Assembly: GCF_036669915.1 (NCBI RefSeq)
Contig: NW_027078186.1
Location: 1-64,000, forward strand
Source: Pocillopora verrucosa
Lineage: Eukaryota > Cnidaria > Anthozoa > Scleractinia > Pocilloporidae
Reading direction: 5' to 3'
DNA length: 64,000 bases
The notes beneath the pieces are model-generated. The model worked only from the letters and a program-made list of their open reading frames with translations. It searched no databases and was not told the origin of the DNA. Position numbers and translations under genes: made by a program. The first letter of the stretch is position 1; every line of letters begins with the position of its first letter. Shown here one piece after another: positions 34,868 to 45,570 of the stretch.

Positions 34868-36421
34868 ATGGGTGTTGAGTGTGTCAGGACGTGCGTGATT
34901 CACGCGTCAGTGATGTTGGCTAATTATGATAAGGACCGTGTGATGGCTCTCCTTAGGGAGCATATTGATTTTGAAAGGCTTTCTGCCATTCAGTTTTGCC
35001 CTAGGGGCTTGATTCGTATTACTTTTAAGAATGTCTCAGACAAAGAAGAATTTGTGCGTATGGGTTCACTGGCGTTGGATGGGCACGATCTTAGTGTGAC
35101 GTCTTCTGATAAGCCGCCGTCTTTTGTGTATGTACACTATTTTCCTGCCGAAGGTGACGATGCTCTGATCTGTGATGAGCTAAGAAAATACGGAGAAGTT
35201 ATCAGTATTAAGCACCAGAATTTTTCAGGAATTCCGGGCCTTCTAACTGGGTCACGGATTCTTAGGATGTTATTATCGGATCCAGTCCCTGCTGAGTTCC
35301 GCATTGACGACTATCCTGTGCGGGTTTGGTATAGGGGTATCCCTCCGTTCTGCCAGATATGTAAAGTTAATGGCCATAAGGCCGCAGATTGCCAGTTCAA
35401 CGGAAAATGTAGAAGGTGTGGTTCCCCAGACCACAAAGCGCATGCGTGTGTCCGGCCGTGGGGTCAGTCTGTTGTTCCAACAGAGGCAGCTGTCCCTGAG
35501 GCGGTCCCTGACCCCTCTGGGACTGTTGTGCCTGTTGTCTCTGAAAGTTCTGCCGGTTTGGATAAGGGTGTGGTTGTGGATGTGATTGAGGGTGCGGTTG
35601 AAGATGTGGTTGTGGAGAATGTGGTTTCGGATGAGGATGATGAGGATGTAGTCGAGGGTGTGGTTGAAGATGGGGTTGTGGAGAATGAGGTTTCGGATAC
35701 GATTGAGGATGCTGTGGATGCTAATGTGGAGGATGAGGTTGCTGTTAGTACCCCTGTTCCTGTCCCTAGTCGAGTTAGTGCTCCTGTTGAGTTGGGGCTA
35801 GCCCCCCCGGTCCCTGTAGTGACTGAGGATGTGCAGACCCCCGCAGATTCTGTTATTCGTAGGAAGGTTTTGAAGTGGTATCGGGATGAGTTATGCCGCT
35901 GTTCTAAGGATCAAGCCTTTGTTCTGTCCTACAGGGATATGAGGGTGCGTGAGGTTTCCCCTACGGATTTTTTGGAGTTGGTGTCGGTAGTTTTGGAAAA
36001 TGTGGATCCAAATCTTCTTCGTATCGCTAGAGTGGATACGAGTGGTGAGCAGTCTGAAGTGGGTTTTGCGCAGTATCTTCTTGAAGTACAGGGGGACCCT
36101 TCCTTTTTGATTGGTTTCAGGGGCTCTCTTGTTGACCAGATTGGTCCTACGGAGCATGATAACGTTTTGTGTGTGGAGTTTGTGGACCTCAATGGTCGGC
36201 AATGTCGGAGGCTTCCCGCCAAGGCTTTGTGGGTTAAGAAGGCCACAGTTTGTAATTTTACCAGTACCAATGTGGATAATAGTGTAATTAATGTTGTAAA
36301 TGATGGCGTTTCTAAGTCTCGTCCTGTGGTCCCTACTGCTGCAGTTCTTGCTGCAGAGCTGCTGAAGCGTTCTGCCCCCCCTTCTGTTGTGGGAGTTCCG
36401 AAATGTAGGAAGAAATTGTAG
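34868..36421 (+). CDS. ORF1/Gag-like protein with two CCHC knuckles, copy A
   Basis: The frame is open from 34733, but the ATG at 34868 has a strong context (GCCATGG) and gives 517 aa starting MGVECVRT, so I prefer it. Residues about 25-75 and 85-155 look like two RRM-like folds (the second begins FVYVHYFP and ends near VRVWYRG), typical of LINE ORF1 proteins that coat element RNA. Zinc knuckles CX2CX4HX4C follow at about 162-175 (CQICKVNGHKAADC) and 181-194 (CRRCGSPDHKAHAC). Residues about 233-292 are an acidic Val/Glu/Asp tract with an imperfect repeat (VEDVVVENVVSD, VEDGVVENEVSD). The C-terminal part of about 220 aa is not recognised. Copy A lacks five residues (GVSLS) present in B and ends in a different frame from B because a C-run is one base longer. 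Confidence 0.85.
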   Translation: MGVECVRTCVIHASVMLANYDKDRVMALLREHIDFERLSAIQFCPRGLIRITFKNVSDKEEFVRMGSLALDGHDLSVTSSDKPPSFVYVHYFPAEGDDALICDELRKYGEVISIKHQNFSGIPGLLTGSRILRMLLSDPVPAEFRIDDYPVRVWYRGIPPFCQICKVNGHKAADCQFNGKCRRCGSPDHKAHACVRPWGQSVVPTEAAVPEAVPDPSGTVVPVVSESSAGLDKGVVVDVIEGAVEDVVVENVVSDEDDEDVVEGVVEDGVVENEVSDTIEDAVDANVEDEVAVSTPVPVPSRVSAPVELGLAPPVPVVTEDVQTPADSVIRRKVLKWYRDELCRCSKDQAFVLSYRDMRVREVSPTDFLELVSVVLENVDPNLLRIARVDTSGEQSEVGFAQYLLEVQGDPSFLIGFRGSLVDQIGPTEHDNVLCVEFVDLNGRQCRRLPAKALWVKKATVCNFTSTNVDNSVINVVNDGVSKSRPVVPTAAVLAAELLKRSAPPSVVGVPKCRKKL

Positions 36422-36604
36422 TAAATATTAGTAAACAATACTATCTAAGTAAATAATATGTGAATAAAGTATTTAAGTCCTGGTTTTAAATAATGTAATA
36501 TTGTAAATAATAGTTTTTCTATGTTTTTGTATCCGTTTTTGTTCGTTTGTTTTGGAGTGGGCGTGTTCAATTTTTGGGTGTGAGTGTGTTCAATGTTTGC
36601 GAGG

Positions 36605-36621
36605 TGGGGTTCGATTCCCCA
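36605..36621 (+). other. tRNA T-arm-like hairpin in element 3' UTR, copy A
   Basis: TGGGG-TTCGATT-CCCCA forms a five-pair stem with a seven-base loop, and contains GGTTCGATTCC, a perfect fit to the Pol III B box. No convincing A box or other tRNA arms are seen upstream, so it may be a relic of a tRNA or SINE-like tail, or chance. The same hairpin is in copies B and C. Confidence 0.5.
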
Positions 36622-36660
36622 ACGAAGTTGGTGTCTGGTGGCCCTCGGTTTATGGTGGAC

Positions 36661-36730
36661 CCAACCCTAAGGCATTGCACTTTCAGCCATGGGTTGGATT
36701 AGGTCTGAGATCGGCAGGCATTGCACCGCC
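36661..36730 (+). other. Twin AUUGCAC hairpins in element 3' UTR, copy A
   Basis: The 11-mer AGGCATTGCAC occurs twice, with ATTGCAC at 36674-36680 and 36720-36726. The first sits as GGC[ATTGCACTTTCA]GCC inside an outer stem CCAACCC (36661-36667) / GGGTTGG (36691-36697). The second is GGC[ATTGCACC]GCC. AUUGCAC directly after a closing C-G pair is what U1A-family proteins bind in U1 stem-loop II. The U1 genes here share CATTGCACTT with the first box. Function is inferred. Confidence 0.6.
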
Positions 36731-36767
36731 CTCACGGGAGCCTGGCCGTTCACCTTAAATATAAAAA

Positions 36768-36843
36768 ACTTACCTGACGCGGGAGGTACTGTGATCAAGG
36801 AGGCAGTCCTCTCAAGGCGAGGCCCTTTCATTGCACTTCGACT

Positions 36844-36886
<43 letters not shown>

Positions 36887-36930
36887 TATAATTTCTGGTA
36901 GTGGGGACCTGCGTTCGCGCTCGTCCCCGC
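36768..36930 (+). pseudogene. U1 snRNA 3' portion (nt 3 to end), unit 16
   Basis: Because of the target duplication, U1 from ACTTACCTG to the 3' end is present after the element, lacking only the first two bases, and is followed by the usual downstream sequence. It has lost its promoter and would be made only by read-through. Confidence 0.93.
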
Positions 36931-37909
36931 AAAAGTCATCCAAACTATGTCTATATGGCCCTCTTACTGACTATCGAGGGTATTTTTGCTTTTGCAGTGG
37001 ACCGGTAGACTTGCAAAGAAAGCAAAGGACGCACAACTGGCCAAGGTGTTGGCACGTTTGGAGGGGTAGAAGTGCATTGGAGAGACTGGAGGAAGGAAAC
37101 AAGGTGAGTTTCGGGGCGGTGCGTAACTTTGCTGGCTGTTTTTGTTCAAGGCCTGTCTGCTCTATTGTGTGTAAAGTCCTGTTCGTTTGTATTTGCAGGT
37201 TGTGCGTGCCGTGCCGTGCTGTGCTATGCGCGCGAAGGGAAAGGAAATGAAAGGAAACCAAACGGCCGATCGACCGAGCGAGCGAGCATAGAAGGGCATT
37301 CGACTTGGACCGTGAGTACACTTTGAACCTTTTGAGCGGTTTTATTGTCACTGGAGCCGCTTTTAGAAATGCTATTGCTATCGTTAGTGTATCCTTTGTG
37401 CGAGCAAGCGAGTGAACGAATGAACGAGGGAAGGAAACAAACTAGCAGAGTAGTAAAAGTATCGAACCTTTTTCCCGATTCGTTTGCAGTCTGAATCCAA
37501 CCATTGTCGACTTTCAGTGCCGTTTTCGCGCGCCTCCTCTTGGAAGTGTGCGAGTGTTTTGCCACGTCACGATGGCTTAAAACTGCGTCTCAGAAGTGTG
37601 CGTTTTTTTCCTATTCATTTTTTCGTTCGTTATTTGGAATGATTTGATATCACAGAAGTAGAATTTGACATCATAAACTGTTCATCTCGCGCGTGCTCAC
37701 TCGCTCGCGCGCGCTCTGTAAGAAAAGTCGATCGCACTAGAGTTTTCGCCATTAGCTGGCCGATTTTTGACAAAAAGGTGTTTTCCCCCCCTCGTTTTTT
37801 GCTTTGATTTTGTTCCTCACTCACCTACGGCTCTCTATGTGAAATTGTGGTGTATGGAGAGCTATTTATTGGGATAAAACGTTTAGAGATGTTCGCAAGA
37901 CAAAAATTG

Positions 37910-37933
37910 AAGCCTACAACACGGGGTATTCCC

Positions 37934-37968
<35 letters not shown>

Positions 37969-38029
37969 CAGGGCTTAACTTCGGTGATCGGACGAGAACC
38001 GGTGCTTTCCCTGTGGTATGGTCGTAGAC
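37910..38029 (-). rRNA. 5S rRNA, unit 17
   Basis: A 120-nt copy matching the reference; the T-run behind it is five T. Confidence 0.97.
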
Positions 38030-38535
38030 GAGGAAATGGGGTCGAAATTCTGCTTGTTATCGGCCAGGTTCAGGCTGTAAAGCGGCCACATCCCTGAGTG
38101 TAGGCGAATTTGAAATTCTAAAGCCCTAGTTTCGTTACTCTAACCCTAAGAAATCGATACTCTAACCCTAAGAAATTGTTACCCTAACCCTAAGAAATGG
38201 TTACCCTAACCCCGAAGTCGTTACCTAACCCTAATGTATTTTCCTCAACCCAGTTAACACATTGAGGAGCATCGATTTGAAGCACTATTCCCTAGGGAGG
38301 GGAGGGAGGGGTCCCAAGAGACATAACGTGTCCTAAAAACCTATTATACAATGTTTTAGCTCCGTAGGTGCGTGTATCTGGCTTTAAAATCTTACAGTGA
38401 GGAGATACCAAACGGGTCAGCCTCTGGGACCGTCTGCGGGACTCGCAAGGGCTTGTGGGGGCGACCTGCTACTATCCACCATAAACCGTGGGAAGGATCC
38501 CTCGACCACCCCCCTCACCCAGGGCATGCTTCGGC

Positions 38536-38722
38536 ATCNNNNNNNNNNNNNNNNNNNNNNNNNNNNNNNNNNNNNNNNNNNNNNNNNNNNNNNNNNNNNN
38601 NCGCTGCTCATTGAGCAGCTCATATATTAAACTGATTTTTGGAACTGGGCTGTGGAAAAGAGGCTTGCCTCGTCCCAGCCACGGGTTGCCTCGGTATAGC
38701 ACTACCTCCGAGTGCGGCCCAC
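38536..38722 (+). ncRNA. U2 snRNA, unit 17
   Basis: ATC, 63 N (38539-38601), then U2 core. Confidence 0.95.
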
Positions 38723-38959
38723 TTCCCTCTGGGGAAGACACATTCAATCCAAAACAAAGTCAACGGTATAGCATTCTTTTATGTTTACAGGAGCCCCGCC
38801 CGCCCTTAGAGGGGGAAGAGGTGAAAGAGGGATGATAATTCAGACAACAGACAATGGCAGGAACGGCCGCTGGCCTACGTTTTCTGAAGTGCGCAAAGCA
38901 CTACCACAAGGACCTAGGGGTAAGTGGATTTTTTCACCGAGGGCAGACGCTGAAAAAGC

Positions 38960-39037
38960 ATACTTACCTGACGCGGGAGGTACTGTGATCAAGGAGGCAG
39001 TCCTCTCAAGGCGAGGCCCTTTCATTGCACTTCGACT

Positions 39038-39080
<43 letters not shown>

Positions 39081-39124
39081 TATAATTTCTGGTAGTGGGG
39101 ACCTGCGTTCGCGCTCGTCCCCGC
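38960..39124 (+). ncRNA. U1 snRNA, unit 17
   Basis: Full-length, uninterrupted copy just after the first element-bearing unit. Confidence 0.97.
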
Positions 39125-40104
39125 AAAAGTCATCCAAACTATGTCTATATGGCCCTCTTACTGACTATCGAGGGTATTTTTGCTTTTGCAGTGGACCGGT
39201 AGACTTGCAAAGAAAGCAAAGGACGCACAACTGGCCAAGGTGTTGGCACGTTTGGAGGGGTAGAAGTGCATTGGAGAGACTGGAGGAAGGAAACAAGGTG
39301 AGTTTCGGGGCGGTGCGTAACTTTGCTGGCTGTTTTTGTTCAAGGCCTGTCTGCTCTATTGTGTGTAAAGTCCTGTTCGTTTGTATTTGCAGGTTGTGCG
39401 TGCCGTGCCGTGCTGTGCTATGCGCGCGAAGGGAAAGGAAATGAAAGGAAACCAAACGGCCGATCGACCGAGCGAGCGAGCATAGAAGGGCATTCGACTT
39501 GGACCGTGAGTACACTTTGAACCTTTTGAGCGGTTTTATTGTCACTGGAGCCGCTTTTAGAAATGCTATTGCTATCGTTAGTGTATCCTTTGTGCGAGCA
39601 AGCGAGTGAACGAATGAACGAGGGAAGGAAACAAACTAGCAGAGTAGTAAAAGTATCGAACCTTTTTCCCGATTCGTTTGCAGTCTGAATCCAACCATTG
39701 TCGACTTTCAGTGCCGTTTTTCGCGCGCCTCCTCTTGGAAGTGTGCGAGTGTTTTGCCACGTCACGATGGCTTAAAACTGCGTCTCAGAAGTGTGCGTTT
39801 TTTTCCTATTCATTTTTTCGTTCGTTATTTGGAATGATTTGATATCACAGAAGTAGAATTTGACATCATAAACTGTTCATCTCGCGCGTGCTCACTCGCT
39901 CGCGCGCGCTCTGTAAGAAAAGTCGATCGCACTAGAGTTTTCGCCATTAGCTGGCCGATTTTTGACAAAAAGGTGTTTTCCCCCCCTCGTTTTTGCTTTG
40001 ATTTTGTTCCTCACTCACCTACGGCTCTCTATGTGAAATTGTGGTGTATGGAGAGCTATTTATTGGGATAAAACGTTTAGAGATGTGCGGAAGACAAAAA
40101 ATTG

Positions 40105-40227
40105 AAGCCTACAACACGGGGTATTCCCAGGCGGGTCACCCATCCAAGTACTAACCCCGACCGACAGGGCTTAACTTCGGTGATCGGACGAGAACCGGTG
40201 CTTTCCCTGTGGTTATGGTCGTTAGAC
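40105..40227 (-). rRNA. 5S rRNA, unit 18, variant copy
   Basis: It is stretched to 123 nt by single-base additions (plus-strand GGCGGGTCACC, GTGGTTATGGTCGTTAGAC) and has a substitution in CCCCGACCGACAGG. The changes touch both the C-box region and the 5' end. It is a pseudogene candidate or noisy sequence. Confidence 0.88.
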
Positions 40228-40736
40228 GAGGAAAATGGGGTCGAAATTCGGCTTGTTATCGGCCAGGTTCAGGCTGTAAAGCGGACACATCCCTGAGTGT
40301 AGGCGAATTTGAAATTCTAAAAGCCCTAGTTTCGTTACTCTAACCCTAAGAAATCGATCCTATAAACCTAAGAAATTGTTCACCTAACCCTAAGAAATGG
40401 TTACCCTAACCCCGAAGTAGTTCCCTAAACCTAATGTATTTTCCTCAACCAGTTAACACATTGAGGAGAATCGATTTGAAGCACTATTCCCTAGGGAGGG
40501 GAGGGAGGGGTCCCAAGAGGACATAACGTTGTCCTAAAAACCTATTATACAATGTTTTAGCTCCGTAGGTGCGTGTATCTGGCTTTAAAATCTTACAGTG
40601 AGGAGATACCAAACGGGTCAGCCTCTGGGACCGTCTGCGGGACTCGCAAGGGCTTGTGGGGGCGACCTGCTACTATCCACCATAAACCGTGGGAAGGATC
40701 CCTCGACCACCCCCCTCACCCAGGGCATGCTTCGGC

Positions 40737-40923
40737 ATCNNNNNNNNNNNNNNNNNNNNNNNNNNNNNNNNNNNNNNNNNNNNNNNNNNNNNNNNNNNNN
40801 NNCGCTGATCATTGAGCAGCTCATATATTAAACTGATGTTTGGAACTGGGCTGTGGAAAAGAGGCTTGCCTCGTCCCAGCCACGGGTTGCCTCGGTATAG
40901 CACTACCTCCGAGTGCGGCCCAC
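40737..40923 (+). ncRNA. U2 snRNA, unit 18, altered Sm site
   Basis: ATC, 63 N (40740-40802), then U2 core with two substitutions. One is CGCTGATCATTGAGC in the first visible hairpin. The other is ATGTTTGG where all other copies have the Sm site ATTTTTGG. If real, Sm-ring assembly on this RNA would be weakened. Confidence 0.9.
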
Positions 40924-41160
40924 TTCCCTCTGGGGAAGACACATTCAATCCAAAACAAAGTCAACGGTATAGCATTCTTTTATGTTTACAGGAGCCCCGC
41001 CCGCCCTTAGAGGGGGAAGAGGTGAAAGAGGGATGATAATTCAGACAACAGACAATGGCAGGAACGGCCGCTGGCCTACGTTTTCTGAAGTGCGCAAAGC
41101 ACTACCACAAGGACCTAGGGGTAAGTGGATTTTTTCACCGAGGGCAGACGCTGAAAAAGC

Positions 41161-41238
41161 ATACTTACCTGACGCGGGAGGTACTGTGATCAAGGAGGCA
41201 GTCCTCTCAAGGCGAGGCCCTTTCATTGCACTTCGACT

Positions 41239-41281
<43 letters not shown>

Positions 41282-41325
41282 TATAATTTCTGGTAGTGGG
41301 GACCTGCGTTCGCGCTCGTCCCCGC
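41161..41325 (+). ncRNA. U1 snRNA, unit 18
   Basis: Full-length copy matching the reference. Confidence 0.97.
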
Positions 41326-42306
41326 AAAAGTCATCCAAACTATGTCTATATGGCCCTCTTACTGACTATCGAGGGTATTTTTGCTTTTGCAGTGGACCGG
41401 TAGACTTGCAAAGAAAGCAAAGGACGCACAACTGGCCAAGGTGTTGGCACGTTTGGAGGGGTAGAAGTGCATTGGAGAGACTGGAGGAAGGAAACAAGGT
41501 GAGTTTCGGGGCGGTGCGTAACTTTGCTGGCTGTTTTTGTTCAAGGCCTGTCTGCTCTATTGTGTGTAAAGTCCTGTTCGTTTGTATTTGCAGGTTGTGC
41601 GTGCCGTGCCGTGCTGTGCTATGCGCGCGAAGGGAAAGGAAATGAAAGGAAACCAAACGGCCGATCGACCGAGCGAGCGAGCATAGAAGGGCATTCGACT
41701 TGGACCGTGAGTACACTTTGAACCTTTTGAGCGGTTTTATTGTCACTGGAGCCGCTTTTAGAAATGCTATTGCTATCGTTAGTGTATCCTTTGTGCGAGC
41801 AAGCGAGTGAACGAATGAACGAGGGAAGGAAACAAACTAGCAGAGTAGTAAAAGTATCGAACCTTTTTCCCGATTCGTTTGCAGTCTGAATCCAACCATT
41901 GTCGACTTTCAGTGCCGTTTTTCGCGCGCCTCCTCTTGGAAGTGTGCGAGTGTTTTGCCACGTCACGATGGCTTAAAACTGCGTCTCAGAAGTGTGCGTT
42001 TTTTTCCTATTCATTTTTTCGTTCGTTATTTGGAATGATTTGATATCACAGAAGTAGAATTTGACATCATAAACTGTTCATCTCGCGCGTGCTCACTCGC
42101 TCGCGCGCGCTCTGTAAGAAAAGTCGATCGCACTAGAGTTTTCGCCATTAGCTGGCCGATTTTTGACAAAAAGGTGTTTTCCCCCCCTCGTTTTTTGCTT
42201 TGATTTTGTTCCTCACTCACCTACGGCTCTCTATGTGAAATTGTGGTGTATGGAGAGCTATTTATTGGGATAAAACGTTTAGAGATGTTCGCAAGACAAA
42301 AAATTG

Positions 42307-42330
42307 AAGCCTACAACACGGGGTATTCCC

Positions 42331-42365
<35 letters not shown>

Positions 42366-42426
42366 CAGGGCTTAACTTCGGTGATCGGACGAGAACCGGT
42401 GCTTTCCCTGTGGTATGGTCGTAGAC
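42307..42426 (-). rRNA. 5S rRNA, unit 19
   Basis: A 120-nt copy; no difference seen. Confidence 0.97.
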
Positions 42427-42932
42427 GAGGAAATGGGGTCGAAATTCTGCTTGTTATCGGCCAGGTTCAGGCTGTAAAGCGGCCACATCCCTGAGTGTAG
42501 GCGAATTTGAAATTCTAAAGCCCTAGTTTCGTTACTCTAACCCTAAGAAATCGATACTCTAACCCTAAGAAATTGTTACCCTAACCCTAAGAAATGGTTA
42601 CCCTAACCCCGAAGTCGTTACCTAACCCTAATGTATTTTCCTCAACCCAGTTAACACATTGAGGAGCATCGATTTGAAGCACTATTCCCTAGGGAGGGGA
42701 GGGAGGGGTCCCAAGAGACATAACGTGTCCTAAAAACCTATTATACAATGTTTTAGCTCCGTAGGTGCGTGTATCTGGCTTTAAAATCTTACAGTGAGGA
42801 GATACCAAACGGGTCAGCCTCTGGGACCGTCTGCGGGACTCGCAAGGGCTTGTGGGGGCGACCTGCTACTATCCACCATAAACCGTGGGAAGGATCCCTC
42901 GACCACCCCCCTCACCCAGGGCATGCTTCGGC

Positions 42933-43119
42933 ATCNNNNNNNNNNNNNNNNNNNNNNNNNNNNNNNNNNNNNNNNNNNNNNNNNNNNNNNNNNNNNNNCG
43001 CTGCTCATTGAGCAGCTCATATATTAAACTGATTTTTGGAACTGGGCTGTGGAAAAGAGGCTTGCCTCGTCCCAGCCACGGGTTGCCTCGGTATAGCACT
43101 ACCTCCGAGTGCGGCCCAC
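42933..43119 (+). ncRNA. U2 snRNA, unit 19
   Basis: ATC, 63 N (42936-42998), then U2 core. Confidence 0.95.
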
Positions 43120-43356
43120 TTCCCTCTGGGGAAGACACATTCAATCCAAAACAAAGTCAACGGTATAGCATTCTTTTATGTTTACAGGAGCCCCGCCCGC
43201 CCTTAGAGGGGGAAGAGGTGAAAGAGGGATGATAATTCAGACAACAGACAATGGCAGGAACGGCCGCTGGCCTACGTTTTCTGAAGTGCGCAAAGCACTA
43301 CCACAAGGACCTAGGGGTAAGTGGATTTTTTCACCGAGGGCAGACGCTGAAAAAGC

Positions 43357-43434
43357 ATACTTACCTGACGCGGGAGGTACTGTGATCAAGGAGGCAGTCC
43401 TCTCAAGGCGAGGCCCTTTCATTGCACTTCGACT

Positions 43435-43477
<43 letters not shown>

Positions 43478-43521
43478 TATAATTTCTGGTAGTGGGGACC
43501 TGCGTTCGCGCTCGTCCCCGC
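43357..43521 (+). ncRNA. U1 snRNA, unit 19
   Basis: Full-length copy matching the reference. Confidence 0.97.
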
Positions 43522-44502
43522 AAAAGTCATCCAAACTATGTCTATATGGCCCTCTTACTGACTATCGAGGGTATTTTTGCTTTTGCAGTGGACCGGTAGA
43601 CTTGCAAAGAAAGCAAAGGACGCACAACTGGCCAAGGTGTTGGCACGTTTGGAGGGGTAGAAGTGCATTGGAGAGACTGGAGGAAGGAAACAAGGTGAGT
43701 TTCGGGGCGGTGCGTAACTTTGCTGGCTGTTTTTGTTCAAGGCCTGTCTGCTCTATTGTGTGTAAAGTCCTGTTCGTTTGTATTTGCAGGTTGTGCGTGC
43801 CGTGCCGTGCTGTGCTATGCGCGCGAAGGGAAAGGAAATGAAAGGAAACCAAACGGCCGATCGACCGAGCGAGCGAGCATAGAAGGGCATTCGACTTGGA
43901 CCGTGAGTACACTTTGAACCTTTTGAGCGGTTTTATTGTCACTGGAGCCGCTTTTAGAAATGCTATTGCTATCGTTAGTGTATCCTTTGTGCGAGCAAGC
44001 GAGTGAACGAATGAACGAGGGAAGGAAACAAACTAGCAGAGTAGTAAAAGTATCGAACCTTTTTCCCGATTCGTTTGCAGTCTGAATCCAACCATTGTCG
44101 ACTTTCAGTGCCGTTTTTCGCGCGCCTCCTCTTGGAAGTGTGCGAGTGTTTTGCCACGTCACGATGGCTTAAAACTGCGTCTCAGAAGTGTGCGTTTTTT
44201 TCCTATTCATTTTTTCGTTCGTTATTTGGAATGATTTGATATCACAGAAGTAGAATTTGACATCATAAACTGTTCATCTCGCGCGTGCTCACTCGCTCGC
44301 GCGCGCTCTGTAAGAAAAGTCGATCGCACTAGAGTTTTCGCCATTAGCTGGCCGATTTTTGACAAAAAGGTGTTTTCCCCCCCTCGTTTTTTGCTTTGAT
44401 TTTGTTCCTCACTCACCTACGGCTCTCTATGTGAAATTGTGGTGTATGGAGAGCTATTTATTGGGATAAAACGTTTAGAGATGTTCGCAAGACAAAAAAT
44501 TG

Positions 44503-44526
44503 AAGCCTACAACACGGGGTATTCCC

Positions 44527-44561
<35 letters not shown>

Positions 44562-44622
44562 CAGGGCTTAACTTCGGTGATCGGACGAGAACCGGTGCTT
44601 TCCCTGTGGTATGGTCGTAGAC
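44503..44622 (-). rRNA. 5S rRNA, unit 20
   Basis: A 120-nt copy; no difference seen. Confidence 0.97.
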
Positions 44623-45128
44623 GAGGAAATGGGGTCGAAATTCTGCTTGTTATCGGCCAGGTTCAGGCTGTAAAGCGGCCACATCCCTGAGTGTAGGCGA
44701 ATTTGAAATTCTAAAGCCCTAGTTTCGTTACTCTAACCCTAAGAAATCGATACTCTAACCCTAAGAAATTGTTACCCTAACCCTAAGAAATGGTTACCCT
44801 AACCCCGAAGTCGTTACCTAACCCTAATGTATTTTCCTCAACCCAGTTAACACATTGAGGAGCATCGATTTGAAGCACTATTCCCTAGGGAGGGGAGGGA
44901 GGGGTCCCAAGAGACATAACGTGTCCTAAAAACCTATTATACAATGTTTTAGCTCCGTAGGTGCGTGTATCTGGCTTTAAAATCTTACAGTGAGGAGATA
45001 CCAAACGGGTCAGCCTCTGGGACCGTCTGCGGGACTCGCAAGGGCTTGTGGGGGCGACCTGCTACTATCCACCATAAACCGTGGGAAGGATCCCTCGACC
45101 ACCCCCCTCACCCAGGGCATGCTTCGGC

Positions 45129-45315
45129 ATCNNNNNNNNNNNNNNNNNNNNNNNNNNNNNNNNNNNNNNNNNNNNNNNNNNNNNNNNNNNNNNNCGCTGC
45201 TCATTGAGCAGCTCATATATTAAACTGATTTTTGGAACTGGGCTGTGGAAAAGAGGCTTGCCTCGTCCCAGCCACGGGTTGCCTCGGTATAGCACTACCT
45301 CCGAGTGCGGCCCAC
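45129..45315 (+). ncRNA. U2 snRNA, unit 20
   Basis: ATC, 63 N (45132-45194), then U2 core. Confidence 0.95.
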
Positions 45316-45552
45316 TTCCCTCTGGGGAAGACACATTCAATCCAAAACAAAGTCAACGGTATAGCATTCTTTTATGTTTACAGGAGCCCCGCCCGCCCTT
45401 AGAGGGGGAAGAGGTGAAAGAGGGATGATAATTCAGACAACAGACAATGGCAGGAACGGCCGCTGGCCTACGTTTTCTGAAGTGCGCAAAGCACTACCAC
45501 AAGGACCTAGGGGTAAGTGGATTTTTTCACCGAGGGCAGACGCTGAAAAAGC

Positions 45553-45570
45553 ATACTTACCTGACGCGGG
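45553..45570 (+). pseudogene. U1 snRNA 5' fragment (nt 1-18), unit 20
   Basis: The same 18-nt stub as in unit 16, left by insertion at the same base. Confidence 0.95.

Larger units (their letters stand above)
34557..36768 (+). mobile_element. Gag-only non-LTR retrotransposon in U1, copy A
   Basis: A 2.2-kb insertion splits the unit-16 U1 gene after nt 18. It is flanked by a 15-16-bp duplication of U1 (acttacctgacgcggg at 34541-34556 and 36768-36783), ends in AAATATAAAAAA, and has no terminal inverted or long terminal repeats. These are marks of target-primed reverse transcription. Contents: about 0.3 kb 5' UTR, one ORF1-like gene (34868-36421), and a 0.35-kb 3' UTR with an AATAAA at 36463 well before the real end, a T-arm-like hairpin at 36605-36621 and two AUUGCAC boxes. 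No reverse transcriptase or endonuclease is encoded. It therefore resembles gag-only or ORF1-only elements such as HeT-A and HAL1 and would need enzymes in trans. Copies A, B and C are nearly identical, so they are recent or were spread by array exchange. Family not recognised. Confidence 0.88.

Noticed and set aside
36552-36700. A complete tRNA gene in the element's 3' UTR
   Set aside because: Only a T-arm-like hairpin is seen; no acceptor stem, D-arm, anticodon arm or clear A box could be fitted.
34557-36768. The insertion as a Dada-type or other DNA transposon in U1
   Set aside because: No terminal inverted repeats and no transposase are seen. The duplication is 15-16 bp with an A-rich 3' end, and the protein is an ORF1-type zinc-knuckle protein.
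34557-36768. The insertion as an LTR element
   Set aside because: No direct terminal repeats, no primer-binding site and no protease, RT or integrase sequence. The target duplication is longer than the 4-6 bp usual for integrases.
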